This document shows, piece by piece, positions 31,845 through 44,286 of a stretch of 64,000 nucleotides of DNA (the stretch's first letter is position 1; every line of letters begins with the position of its first letter). Made by a program: the position numbers and the translations under genes. Source of the stretch: Albula goreensis. Lineage: Eukaryota; Chordata; Actinopteri; Albuliformes; Albulidae. The stretch is from positions 9,673,131-9,737,130 of the forward strand of contig CM040742.1 of NCBI GenBank assembly GCA_022829145.1, written 5' to 3'. The notes under the pieces are model-generated. The model saw only the letters and a list, made by a program, of their open reading frames with translations. It did not search any database and was not told the origin of the DNA.

Positions 31845-34800
31845 CAATTTAATTCAATTCAAAATGCTTTATTGGCATGACAAAAGTACACATATGCATT
31901 GCCAAAGCTTAGGCCACAAAAGGGATACATAAACATTGTAACAAAAGTAATAAAAACATTACTGTGAGCGTGCACATGTGGTGAAATAATATTGGATGAT
32001 GTTGAAAAAAAGATTAAAAAACACTAACAAATAGGTCAAAAAGTGTGTGTATGTGCATGTGTTCGTTAAAAACAGCGTGTTCTGTCGCTTGCTGTCCCTC
32101 AACTGTTGCAAGTAGGAAACTGTGCACAAAGTGTGTTCTGTCGCTTGCTGTCCCTCAGACTGTTGTATGTGCATGTTCTGTTGCTGTCCCTCAGACTGTT
32201 GCAAGCAGTAGGAGTGCGTGCGTGCATTGTGCACAAGTGTGAGCGTGTTCTGTCGCTTGCTGTCCCTCAGACTGTTGCAAGCAGTAGGAAACTGTGCTGC
32301 AAGTGTGAGTGTGTTCTGTCGCTTGCTGTACCTCAGACTGTTGCAGGCAGTAGGAAACTGTGCACAAGTGTGAGTGTGTTCTGTCGCTTGCTGTACCTCA
32401 GACTGTTGCAGGCAGAGGGAAACTGTGCTGCAAGTGTGCGTGTGTTCTGTCGCTTGCTGTCCCTCAGACTGTTGCAAGCAGTAGGAAACTGTGCACAAGT
32501 GTGAGTGTGTTCTGTCGCTTGCTGTCCCTCAGACTGTTGCAAGCAGTAGGAAACTGTGCACAAGTGTGAGTGTGTTCTGTCGCTTGCTGTCCCTCAGACT
32601 GTTGCAGGCAGTAGGAAACTGTGCTGCAAGTGTGCGTGTGTTCTGTCGCTTGCTGTCCCTCAGACTGTTGCAGGCAGTAGGAAACTGTGCTGCAAGTGTG
32701 AGTGTGTTCTGTCGCTTGCTGTCCCTCAGACTGTTGCAGGCAGTAGGAAACTGTGCTGCAAGTGTGCGTGTGTTCTGTCGCTTGCTGTCCCTCAGACTGT
32801 TGCAGGCAGAGGGAAACTGTGCTGCAAGTGTGAGTGTGTTCTGTCGCTTGCTGTACCTCAGACTGTTGCAGGCAGAAGGAAACTGTGCTGCAAGTGTGAG
32901 TGTGTTCTGTCGCTTGCTGTCCTCAGACTGTTGCAGGCAGAAGGAAACTGTGCTGCAAGTGTGAGTGTGTGTTCTGTCGCTTGCTGTACCTCAGACTGTT
33001 GCAGGCAGTAGGAAACTGTGCTGCAAGTGTGAGTGTGTTCTGTCGCTTGCTGTCCCTCAGACTGTTGCAGGCAGTAGGAAACTGTGCTGCAAGTGTGAGT
33101 GTGTTCTGTCGCTTGCTGTACCTCAGACTGTTGCAGGCAGAGGGAAACTGTGCTGCAAGTGTGAGTGTGTTCTGTCGCTTGCTGGTCACTTGCTGTACCT
33201 CAGACTGTTGCAGGCAGGGAAACTGTGCTGCAAGTGTGAGTGTGTTCTGTCACTTGCTGTACCTCAGACTGTTGCAGGCAGAAGGAAACTGTGCTGCAAG
33301 TGTGAGTGTGTTCTGTCGCTTGCTGTACCTCAGACTGTTGCAGGCAGAAGGAAACTGTGCTGCAAGTGTGAGTGTGTTCTGTCGCTTGCTGTACCTCAGA
33401 CTGTTGCAGGCAGAAGGAAACTGTGCACAAGTGTGAGTGTGTTCTGTCGCTTGCTGTACCTCAGACTGTTGCAGGCAGAAGGAAACTGTGCTGCAAGTGT
33501 GATTGTGTTCTGTCGCTTGCTGTCCCTCAGACTGTTGCAAGCAGTAGGAAACTGTGCTGCAAGTGTGAGTGTGTTCTGTCGCTTGCTGTCCCTCAGACTG
33601 TTGCAGGCAGTCCTTTCTCTCCCCCAGCAATATTTTAAATTCGTCTTGGTCAGGGAGGTTGCTGGAGGATGGGCAGATTCGGTTGAATTTAGTGTAGAAG
33701 ATATTCCTGATTTCCTGATATTTTTCACGTTTTGTTGTGAAGTGCAGCTCTGTCTCCACCTCCCTCGGAGAGCAGTGCTGGCACAGCCTTTCTTCAATAG
33801 GTAGCCACGATTTTCGGTGGTGACATTTTTCAATGGAAAGGCTGTGCTCACTGAGTCTGTATTTCGTCAAGGTGGTTCTTACCCTTTTGTCAGTCACTGT
33901 GGTCACAGAAATCTGCCAGGGGTTAGGGCCAGATAGCATTGCATTTTGCTTTGAGCTTGTGTTTCTGTGTCCCAATTTGGTTGACTCTAATTAATTTCAT
34001 ATTATTCAGCTGGTTGTCAGGCGGTGGACTGCTAGTGTTGTTAGCGCAGACCGAAGACACCTCTTCAGGATGCACCTCTCTCCTTCCCATCCTAGCTCGC
34101 ATACTTAGCCATGGCTCCACTTGTACCAATCTAATTTCGCTGGCTTAGGACCATTGTTGATATTACGAATGGATTCTCATTTTGCTCAGCTCCTGCCATT
34201 TCAAGGCATTGTAATGGTATCAGTGGAGGTCGTTGTTTTTTAAATGTTTCCAAAGTTTGATTGCTGTCTTTTTCTAATTACAAAGGGAAATTGGCCTAAT
34301 TCTGTCCTGCATGCATTGTTTCTTGTTTTTCTTTGTACATGGAAATGTTCTTATACAACTCTGCATCCAGGGTTTCAGCTGGGTATTTGTTCAATTTAGC
34401 AAAATATAGATTTGCAAGTGGACTCCACACTTCACTGCCATTTAAAGCAAAAGCCACCCTTCTTATGTATTTTTTCATTATTCAGACTGAGAGAGTTACA
34501 GAGAAGAGGAGGCTTAGGTGGAAGGGCTGGAGCCAGAGCTTGAACCCTGGTCCCCCAGGGATCAACATGTGGATGAGATGGCTGCTTAGCAAACTCATCT
34601 ATCCAATTAAGGGAGTAATTTCAATGTAAAGTTGTCTGTTTATAGCACAAAAAGACCTGCTTTCTCTTTCCGTTTATCCACTGCAAGATCGAAATTTCCT
34701 GTGGAACACATTTTCAAACCTAAATAGTTGTATTGGTTGCATTTTTCTATGGGGTTCTATCCAAGTGTGAAATTTGCTGCTGTTCCCTGAGATTTGGATC

Positions 34801-35064
34801 TTTTTTGGAACACTGATTTCTGATTCTGGTGTTTTTCATGTTTATTGCCAGGGCCCAGGTCCAGCAGCACTGCTCTAACAGATTCAGGTTAAGTTGTAGC
34901 TCTTTGACGGTGGGTGACAGCAGAACTATGTCATCTGCATAGAGCAGGAAATTCAGTTTCTGAATTGTAAAGAGTGAGTGCAGGCTGTCAGCCTCTTTCC
35001 TTCCACCCACCCACTCTATGTCTGTCTTTCCCCCCCTCCATCTCTCTCGCACTTCATGGGCCAT
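31845..35064 (-). mobile_element. 5'-truncated, decayed non-LTR retrotransposon (LINE)
   Basis: Read on the minus strand from about 35064: LNFLLYADDIVLLSPTVKEL carries the reverse-transcriptase YADD catalytic box. After a frame break, GSEVWSPLANLYFAK and AETLDAELYKN follow. Another break leads to a C-terminal region (RLCQHCSPREVETELHF) with paired Cys/His. Beyond the tandem array at 32065-33612 the element ends with tgccaataaagcattttgaa and an attgaatt-type tail at about 31848-31885, a typical fish LINE 3' end. Several frames are needed, so it is dead. The clade was not determined. Confidence 0.8.
32065..33612. repeat. 65-66 bp tandem array, about 23 copies, inside the LINE 3' region
   Basis: The unit contains gtgttctgtcgcttgctgtc, cctcagactgttgcaggcag and taggaaactgtgctgcaa. 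Variation between copies is at a few positions (ccc/acc, cagta/cagaa/cagag, tgctgcaag/tgcacaag). Because 66 is divisible by 3, long open frames run through it on both strands, with repeats such as VFCRLLSLRLLQAVGNCAAS. These are not genes. The array begins exactly where the LINE coding region stops (minus strand). Confidence 0.92.
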
Positions 35065-36519
35065 ATATAATCACATATAACCATATATTACCCTGCCCTA
35101 GGGCCATGGGGTCGGCTTCCAACTGAACACCATCAAGTGTGAATTCCACTCACCGGAGGAGGGGCTGGACCAGGGCCGGGGGAGGGGGTTGGAGCAGAGG
35201 GGACCCAGGCGACCTTCCCCATCACTCCCCACTTCACTCTCAACACTGTGGGACAGACCACCCCCCAAGCTGTGGTGAAATCAAACATTGCAAAAAAAAA
35301 AAAAAAAAAACCTTTTAACTTCTTTTAACTCCTGGCCAAAGACCATTCAAATAACCGAGAGCAGCCAGACTGGCCCAGCCAACACTTTAAAGTCTCTTAA
35401 ACTGTTCCACAGAGCCTGGGACTGTGCAAAACACATCTGCAGCAACAACAGCAGGAATTAGCCTTTTGCTACTGTGCCAAATGTCAAATGAGTATAAACA
35501 GGAAGCTGAACACCGCCTAAAAAAATATGTTCAAAGGGATGGTAACATACAGTCAGTCTGGGCATCCAAAACAGGGAAGATGATAATCTGAAAGATTTCT
35601 GATGAGTTATCGATGAAGTACTATTGATGTTTTCTTCCCAGAATCTTGGCCCTCATGTGGAAGAAGGTTGGAATCAGCTCTTAGATTTAACGCTAACATC
35701 TAACATCCCACTAAGGAAATACATATTTTTAAATAATATCTAAAATTTATTAAATACAAATGTAAAAATGTATAATAAAATTAAGGGCTTCCACTTGTCA
35801 AAACTGAAGAAAAAGGGCATTTGAAATGTCTACCAGCTTTTACAGATTTAAACAGCTGTTCAGTTTGGCAACAGATTGTGGTCATACTATTCACAAATAC
35901 TTAATGGAACTTCAGGCCTCTGGCAGACGAACGCTGGACAGAACCAAGCCACATTCCTCATTCTGCAACACCCAGACGCACCACGAAACCAGAGCACAGT
36001 GTGACTGGAGCACTGGAGCAGTGCCCCCTTCTGGTCATATCTGAGATGATATTTAAGAATTAGTCTGTAGAAAACAGTGACCTGTGGAGTGTTTTTTTTT
36101 AAAACAAAAACAACACCTTACACAACCTTGTAAAGCTTTTTTTGCACATTTATATATATCCTTGGACCTGAACTCACATTGTGCTTCCTATGTCCATATC
36201 CTCCCTCCCTCCACCCCCCCATCTCCACCTTCCTCCATGTTTTACGCTTCCCCATATCCTCCTCTCATCTTCCATCATTAATGTCCAGCCGGGGGGTAAA
36301 CATCCTTGTTCTCACAGGCAGGAGTGACTCCAGGCCACAGAATGCATCATTGTCGGTAGTGCAGTGTGCAGCTTGTATCAGTAAAACTCATTTCAAAAGT
36401 ATATGTGTTGTATGGAAATGTATTCCACTGAATCCAAGTGTTGTAAGCAGTAACAACCTGAGGTATATAAGTGTAACTGAGTTATACTTCCTGCAACTCC
36501 AGTCAATGACCTCCAGCGC
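35065..36519. other. Intergenic; oligo(A) run at 35291-35310
   Basis: A stretch of about 200 bases of GC-rich text ends in about 20 A at 35291, which may mark a retroposed fragment, but I do not recognise it. The remainder has no exon-like structure. Confidence 0.35.
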
Positions 36520-36705
36520 TTTTTGATTTGGTCAGGGTTACAGGTTAACCCAGGGGTTTCAGGTTTGATTCCCATATAGGGCACTGCTGTTGCAGCACTG
36601 ATTGAGGCACATCACCTGAACTGTATCCAGCTGTGCAAATGGAAGGTGCATAAAAATGTGCAAGTGTGAGTCTCTCTGTATGAAAATGGCTGCTGAATGC
36701 CTAAC
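36520..36705 (+). mobile_element. Degenerate V-SINE-type element
   Basis: The B-box-like ggtttgattcccatataggg, then gcactgctgttgcagcactg, cctgaactgtatccagctgt and ggctgctgaatgcc follow the order of the SINE at 6636, with substitutions and a shortened tail. Confidence 0.65.
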
Positions 36706-37980
36706 TGCAAATCAGTGTTTTACACTTTTAGTGAACTCATTCTCCCTGCTTCTGTTTATTGTTTCCTGTATCTTACCGTGTGTCTGCTTTGTCTTCTGTT
36801 TTTGTCTGCTTATCTTGTCTGTTATGGATGTTGTTGGGTTGTTCTGTACTGAGTACAGAGTTATACTTGGGAAGTAATAGCCATATATTCACAAATGTAT
36901 TTCATTTTAATACTTATTAAAAAGAAGAACAAATAAACATTACAATGGGATGGTGCAAGAGCACTGCTGCAATGAAGGGGTCCCAGTGCACCCTGGGACC
37001 CAGGGTGGGGGGGAAGGGGGCTCTCAGCCACAGGGGGCTCTGAGTCTCTGCAATATCCCTCCTCCCCTGGATGCTACAAAAACAAACCAGGTTTTTGGCG
37101 CCGCTGAGCACTGTGACTGCTAGTTTCCACTGCAGAGGACGTTCACTTGGAGGCGTGAACTGGCAGCTGCTGTCAACAGAAGTCAAATGGTTTGTCCTGC
37201 CTTTCGGCTGTTCAGCCAGTAGGAATGTCCTCTGGGCTTTTGTTGAATTCCCTGTGACTTTGCAAGAGTTCAGCCAATCAGAGCTGTTTTTCCATCAACC
37301 GGTCTTCTTTGCTCCAAGCTGCACCAATCACAGTCTGACAGGGGAGCAATGCTGTTACTATGGTAATGGGTCATCTCCCTCCCCTCCTTGAGGAACAGTT
37401 TATTGTTTTCCGTTTTTCGCCTCTGTTTCATATTCTGATTTTTGTCCCCATCCATGACACAAACAAAAGCTCAGCTGACAGCACATCAATAAGTACAAAA
37501 AATAAACTTACTGTAGCACTGTAAAACTGAAAATTTGGTCAAAAAATCTGCACTTATACAAGTGACATTTACACATTTTTTACATTTTTATTTATTTTCT
37601 TAAAAAAATAATATACAAAGTGTGGAACAAACATCATACCTGAAGCCACCTCAATAACACAATTCAAAAAATATATCCAACAAATAGTGTCCTGTTTTAC
37701 GCAATGGGGTGGGGGGGGGGGGCGGGGCACAGAGAATGTGTGTGTGTGTGTGTGTGTGTGTGTGGGAGGGGCCAAATTCTTTCTGCTTTCTGTATAAATA
37801 CATTATTAATTATAGGGACAAACTCTTTTCATTCAATACAAAATTTTGGGGAAAATACAATTTACTCCATCAGAATTTACCAAAGTTTAAATAGACTGAC
37901 AGAAAAATAAATCTTTATCAATTAACTTTAAAAATTATCCTCCCTTAAAACGGGGTTTTAGAGTGTCTGGGCTTTACTGA
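36706..37980. other. Intergenic; no gene assigned
   Basis: It holds a (GT)n at 37738-37764 and a G-run at 37709-37720. Several tttatt hexamers on the minus strand could be alternative PER1 poly(A) signals. No coding evidence. Confidence 0.4.
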
Positions 37981-37986
37981 TTTATT
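37981..37986 (-). terminator. Poly(A) signal of PER1
   Basis: AATAAA on the minus strand about 180 bases after the PER1 stop codon. Further AATAAA/ATAAAA hexamers downstream would allow longer 3' UTRs. Confidence 0.5.
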
Positions 37987-38161
37987 TTTATTTTCTTTGG
38001 TGACACTGTCTGTCTCCATGTTTTAAAGGGATAAAATCATTTTTATAATCGTTGGAAGGGACATCAGACTATGTGGTTCTACTGTGCGGTCGCATGACTC
38101 TGTCAGAGTAATGTCATGCCCATGTCACATGACTGACCCCCCCATCCCAATCTCCTCTGCT

Positions 38162-41034
38162 TCAGTGGGCCATAGCTGTTACAGCAGTTCCCTTCTCTGC
38201 AACTGTCTGTGAGGTCACTTCCTGTTCCTCTGCCGTCATTTCCTGGTCGTTTGAGTGGGTGGGGCCAGCTGCAGACCTTGCCATTTTCTCACCTTCCCTC
38301 TCTTCCTCCCCTCCCTCCCCCTCTCCCTCCTCCTCTTCCTCTTCCATGGCGGTTTCAGGCACAGCAAAGGGGGTGGAGCTGTCGGGAGATTTCCGCTGCA
38401 CAGTGTCGTTGCCAGGCACCAGCACAGAGCTCAGCTCCATGTCATGGATCTCTACGTCAAATGGAGGGGGCGCCTCAGGCTCCGGGGGGGGAGACCGGCA
38501 CCCCACACATCCCTAGGACACACAAAAGTAGTGGAAAGAGCTGGTCAGCAAAACAGCAATTCCTGTTACCGCTATAACACTTCCTGTTCCTGTTGTATAA
38601 CACTTCCTGATCCTGCAGTATTACACTTCCTATTCCTGTAGTATAACACTTCCTGTGGATCCAGATGCTCTGTTCCATGCATGTGTCAGTGTGCTCTTCA
38701 TGCTTTTGCCAGTTTTATTATTGGGATGTAAATGTCTGTACAGCTCACAAGTTAGACTCGTCATCAGGTAATGGCTGTGGCACAGGAAGTGGGGGTTGAG
38801 AGCTGAGGGGAGCTGGGAGCTGAGGTTTGGGGGTGTTTGGGGGAGAATTGAGGGTGTTTGGGGTGAATGGGAGACTCACAGGGATGTCGATGGCGCGGGG
38901 CAGGCGGCCAGTGCGGATCCAGGGGTGCACTTTGCTCAGCTCCCGCTTCTGCTGCTCGCTGAAACGAGGCTGGTGCTTCTGCATCACCCTCAGGCTCTCC
39001 CGGTCCTCCCTCAGCACCTGCTCCCTGTCCCTGTTATCATATCCATAAACAAAACCACATAGTTTCATAAACTATGAACTCCGGTGGTCATCCTGTCACA
39101 TATACAAGAAGAGATGAACCACCACTTGGCAGGAACCAAAGCATATAACCTTTTAAATACAATACTGTGCATGGCACATTTATATGATAACATCATTATA
39201 AGGCATTGCTATTTATTGTTGTTCATTCATTCAGGTGCAATATTTTACACCTCCATATTATATTTCCTCAGTGCAACACTGATCATTCTGTGCCATAAGT
39301 TTTAGTTTATTAGTATTAAAATTGAATATTTTATACTGTGTGGTGTTATTAGTGCTATTATGTCATGTCTTGTGCATAATTCATGTGTGTTTTTGTATGC
39401 CCTCACCCATTGACTGTTGGTAACCCAACCTCCTCCAAAATTGATAAGGTGCTATCTTATCTTTGTCACGTTCTTAGCGGTGCTTGGGGGAAAAAGTCCC
39501 TTAAAAAGTCCTTAAGCAGCAGCCAGCATATATCACCGTGCGAAGTGACTCAAAGGATTCTGGTCATTGTAGTTAATCAGTTTGTTGTGGAGCTGAGCTG
39601 AGTTGCATGTGTCGAAAGTACAACTTAAAAATGTTCACCAAGCTCAAGGAGAAACAACCATTTATAAACCAAATTAACCGATTCAAACAGCCAAATCGAG
39701 TGTGAGGAACTTGATCATATCAATTAAGGAGTCAAACATGTGTCGAACTTAGATTAGTTTGAAAATTTCCACTGTAACAAGCGAGTCAACTATAAGGAAC
39801 ATGTGAGTAAACACTATTTTGTATTTAAAAAAAGGTACATAAACACTGTTTTGTATAAGAATATGAATAAACTGTGTTTACACTCAACTACGGCCCTGAT
39901 TATAACCTCAATCTTAATCGTACTCATAGTCAAACATACAATCATAATTATCTCCCTGACAGATAACAAAATAACTAAATATCAGCCAGCATAAATAAAT
40001 GACAAGCGACCAACCTGCGCACTGCATTGCCATGGCGACGTGGTCTCACCTGACGGGCAGCTGATAGGTCATCATCACCTTCTCATCAGTGTTGGCCATG
40101 AGCAGCCAGATGGGGTCCTGCAGGACATACTTCATGAACTGCTCCTCTCCGGCGCCCCCTGCTGCCTGCTTACGGGAGTGCTCATTCTCTGACGAGTCGA
40201 TGCTGCCAAAGTACTTGCTGGTGTTGCTGCTGCTTCCTGAAGTCAAAGGTCAAACAGCAGACAGTGTGAGGGACTCAAAATCCTCCTCATGCTTCTCCAC
40301 AAGTACTCTTGTTTCTTCTTTATGAGTATGTCCTTGAGCAGAACCAGGCAATAAAAGGCCTTTAAAATGGCAGGTATCTCCCTCATTGACAGAGTGGTGG
40401 TTGGGTGCATTCAAGTTAGTACAAATAGTAAGCATGATCATCATTTTGTCTATCAAATTATGTATGTTTTGAATTTGCAATCAAGAAATGACATACATAT
40501 TCACGCAAAAACACATACACATCCATAATACTTACATATTCTTACGCATACACATTACAGGCACATTCTCACACAGGTAAACCTGAAGACACTGTTAACC
40601 CTGATTTAGGGTTTTATAACTTTCACACAACCATTCTATGAAGGAATTGGTCAGCAGTAGTCACTTTATTAGCAACATTCGTCCCCAAAAGTTCAGCAGA
40701 GTTACACCCCATCGGAGCTGTTAATTATTCAGGCACATGGTTTTGATTTCATAGCATGTCAGAGCCTGACAAGTGAAGATAGCTTCCCAAGGGACCTGTG
40801 TGTCAGTGTTTCTGGACAGGCACTGTGCAAGGCACTCTTGTACTCACGGGTGCCACTGCCTGACGTGCTGCAGCCATTGGAGCCGGTGCCTGAGGACCCA
40901 GATCGTGAGCCTGAGGACCCCGAGCCTGAGGCGGCCGAGCCGGTGCCTGACTGAGAGTCCTCCTGCAGCAGCAGATCTAGCAGGTCACTGGAGGTGGACA
41001 TTGCATCCTGATTGGATGACTCATTCGCCTCCCC
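38162..41034 (-). CDS. per1: PER1 exons 16-19: C-terminal CRY-binding region and acidic tail
   Basis: Exon 16 has [20 protein letters not shown] followed by a Ser/Gly-rich run. Exon 17 has [17 protein letters not shown] and [20 protein letters not shown]. Exon 18 has [20 protein letters not shown] and [16 protein letters not shown]. Exon 19 has [20 protein letters not shown] and a highly acidic stretch ([15 protein letters not shown]) before TGA at 38162. The C-terminus of PER proteins binds CRY. Intron 18 contains a short repeat of about 22 bp built on ataacacttcctg (38575-38660). Confidence 0.9.
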
Positions 41035-44000
41035 CTGAGAAGAATCAAGAGAAGGGATGGAGGAGAGAGCAAAGGAAGGAGGACAGGAAGGAGGGGAAGA
41101 AAGAGGAATGATAAGAGAGGACAGGGGGTTAGACAGGACATTAGCCGGGTTGATGAAATTGTATGTTTGAAACCTTGTGTTGATGGAACAGGCTGAAATA
41201 GGAATGGATCGTTAATAATCCTCAGAACTCACATTTTCTGTCTCCTTTGAGTCTCCAACAGTACTGCCCCGATTGTCAGGGGCCTGGCCTGTGGCCCCGC
41301 CTCCTTGCTGCCCAGACCAATCCGTTGATGCTGCTCCCACTGGGGGTGGGGTCTGCTGTGCTGTGGCCAATGCGGAGGCAGCCTCCAGACGGTTGCTAGG
41401 CGACTCCTCCAGCTGGAGCAGGTTGAGGGGGGAGGAGCAACGGGACTGGAAAAGTGGTGAGTCTGCTCCCTCTCTTTCAGGCAGGGGCTGGCTGCACGAC
41501 TGCGGGGTGCTGGAGCGGGACTGGGGGCGTGGTGTTGGGGCGGTTGCAGCTGTGGGGGGCACCATGGGGTTTGGGGGTACAGGGGCAGGACTCAGAAAGG
41601 GGAACCCAGAGTTTTGATTAAAAAACTGTTGGGGCGCAGTGGGAAGAGAGGGGTTGAGTTGTGACATGGCCGGGTTGAGTTGGGGGTTTAATTGTGACAT
41701 GGCCGGGTTGAGTTGGGGGTTCAGTTGTGACATGGCTGGGTTGAGTTGGGGGTTCAGTTGTGACATGGCCGGGTTCAGTTGGGGGTTCAGTTGTGACATG
41801 GCCGGGTTCAGTTGGGGGTTCAGTTGTGACATGGCCGGGTTCAGTTGGGGGTTGAGTTGTGACATGGCTGGGTTGAGTTGGGGGTTGAGTTGTGACATGG
41901 CCGGGTTGAGATGGGGGTTGAGTTGACATGGCCGGGTTCAGTTGGGGGTTAAGCTGGGTCATGGCTGGGCTGAGTTGTGGGTTGAGCTGGGTCATGGCTG
42001 GGTTAAGTTGAGGGAACATGTAATTGGGCAGAACAAAAGCCATCATGGGGGGTACGATGGGAGGGGCTAACTGGGGCGTCTGCAGGGGGAATCGGGGCGT
42101 GGCCTGCATGTGGGAGTCAGCTGCAGCATGGGGAAGCGGGGAGGTGAGGGGAGGGTAAATGGGGTAGAGGGGCAGGACCCCGGGGGGGTAGGGCATGGAG
42201 GGGATGCTGGCCTGAGAGCCCACCGAGGTGGGCCAGGAGGAGGAGGAGGTCTGGGGGCCCAGAGTCATGTGGTGTGGAGCAGGAGGGCCATGAGCCTGCC
42301 CGGCCCCCACTGAACCCGACGCCCCACCTCCACGGCGCACTGCCAGACCCTCCTGGTGCTTCAGCCTCTTACCACCACGGCCCCGCCGCCGCCCGCTACT
42401 ACCCACTGCAGGGTAGTCACGGGAGCTGCGCACTCCTGAGAGACAGAGACAGAGGTTTAAGTACCCTCAAAACTGCAAGCTGCCAATCAGGATAAAAACA
42501 GGTAACAACTTGGTTAGTTGTACAGTGCATAGAATATATACATTGTAGTGTGTGGCATAACAGTGTACATGTAAAGTAGCATGCACTGTAGTACATGTAG
42601 CACAGGGTATACCACAGCATGGTGTTTTACCTTTGGTAAAGGCTGTGGAGCAGTCTAAATACTGTTGTGTAGCATGTAGCATAGATTACCATGTACTTTA
42701 TTGAAGTGTGGCATGTACCTTTGGCGAAAGCAGTGAAGGTGTGTCTTCGTTGGGTGGTGTGTGGGTGGAGGGCAGAGCCAGGGTCGAAAAGGCGGAGCTG
42801 GTTGAGGTCACGGAAGCGCCCAAGGAAGGCCTGCTCCTCTTGCTGTGTGTGGGCGAGCAGCACCTCCTTAGTGAGACCCAGACGCCCTGCTGCACCCCCT
42901 CTCCACCCCCCGTCACGCTCTGGTGCTGCTGGGCTGGGTGGGGCCACCGTTGGCGGGGCTACCACGGTTGGTGTGGCCGAGGGTGTGGGTGGGGCTGGTG
43001 TAGGGGTAGGAGGAGTCTCCTCCATCACTATGTCTGTTGGATATACAAACATCCTGTTTACTTATTACAATCTTTGTTTTCTTTCCAGCACATTTTCAGC
43101 CATTTCATCAATCTCCACCCACAGTGAGCCCCCTCCAACCCCCCCCCCCAGGAGGCACACGCGGCCCCTCCATTTCACAAGGCGACTGGCTTTTGTGGCA
43201 GACCAACAATGACCACAGGGTTCCTGGATCAAATCAAGAACCTGCAGGCACCTTGTCGGCCAGGGAAGGCGCTGGTGAGTGATGAGACCAATGAGTTTGA
43301 CTGGTTTGCTCTCTGGTCTTTCCTGGCAAGACCACCTGCCCAACGTGGACCGCTATTGTTTTTTTCAGGAAATCAAGTTCCTGCCAAAAGACTGTGATTG
43401 GTGGTTGGGTGGATCAGGTGTTTTAGTGCTGACATATACCTGACTCGGGCGGCTTCTTGTCGCCGACGTGGACGATGGTGCTACTGAAGCTGCACTGGGA
43501 AGTGACGGACACCACGCTCTCCGCCTTGCTGTGCAGGGCCATGGGGCTCAGAGCAGGGCCTGGGCCTGCAGCCTGGGGGACCCCCTTCCGCCCCGCTCTG
43601 CCATCCAGAGCCACTGCCATGACAACGCCACACACACAGCGATGCGCGCACACACACACACACACACACGCACACACACACACACACACACACAGACACA
43701 CAAGATAAGGTGAGCCATCTTAATATGAGGGAGAGCAATTTACTTCATAACTGCACTGACTGCAGGTGACTAATGAAAAAACAGCTGAGCACCATCCCTG
43801 ACTGCCTAACTGCTGTTTAGACAGGAAAGACAGGGCAAGGCTTCTCTTCTGGACAGACCTGCCCTGTGGCCTGACCTGCAGTACCAGCCATCCCCACCAG
43901 AGAGCAAGTAAGAAACAGCATTAGCATTACCGTACCATTGGGGTTGCCTGGCGCCTCCTTCTGTTTGTCATCATCAGAGGTAGATGAGGTCGTGCAGGAA

Positions 44001-44248
44001 GAGGACCCACACTTCCTCTTCACCGTGTTGGGAACGTTGCAGCTCTCCAGGTACCTGGGGATTGCAGGAAGTGACATCATCAGTCTGCAGCTATCAGGGG
44101 CCACAGAGCCTATAATACAATCGGAAGGTTTGGACAGGATGTGGAAGCGTTTAATATAATAGCGTAAATATTCAGCCATAAGCTGGATGTGCAACAAGAC
44201 CTCATCATCTGGTAAAAGTTGTTTGATTACTGTCCAAACCGTCACTCA

Positions 44249-44286
<38 letters not shown>

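Noticed and set aside
32045..33804. Long open frames (up to 279 codons) on both strands
   Set aside because: They are created by a 66-bp tandem unit that has no stop in several frames. There is no start context or domain, and the array is part of a LINE.
38209..38641. Plus-strand Pro/Ser/Leu-rich frames
   Set aside because: They are antisense to the acidic PER1 tail.
41639..41926. Plus-strand repeat frame ([11 protein letters not shown])
   Set aside because: It is the antisense shadow of the PER1 exon 15 minisatellite.
42110..43212. Plus-strand open frames of 67-173 codons across PER1 exons 14-15
   Set aside because: They are antisense to GC-rich coding sequence, with no splice logic or domains.
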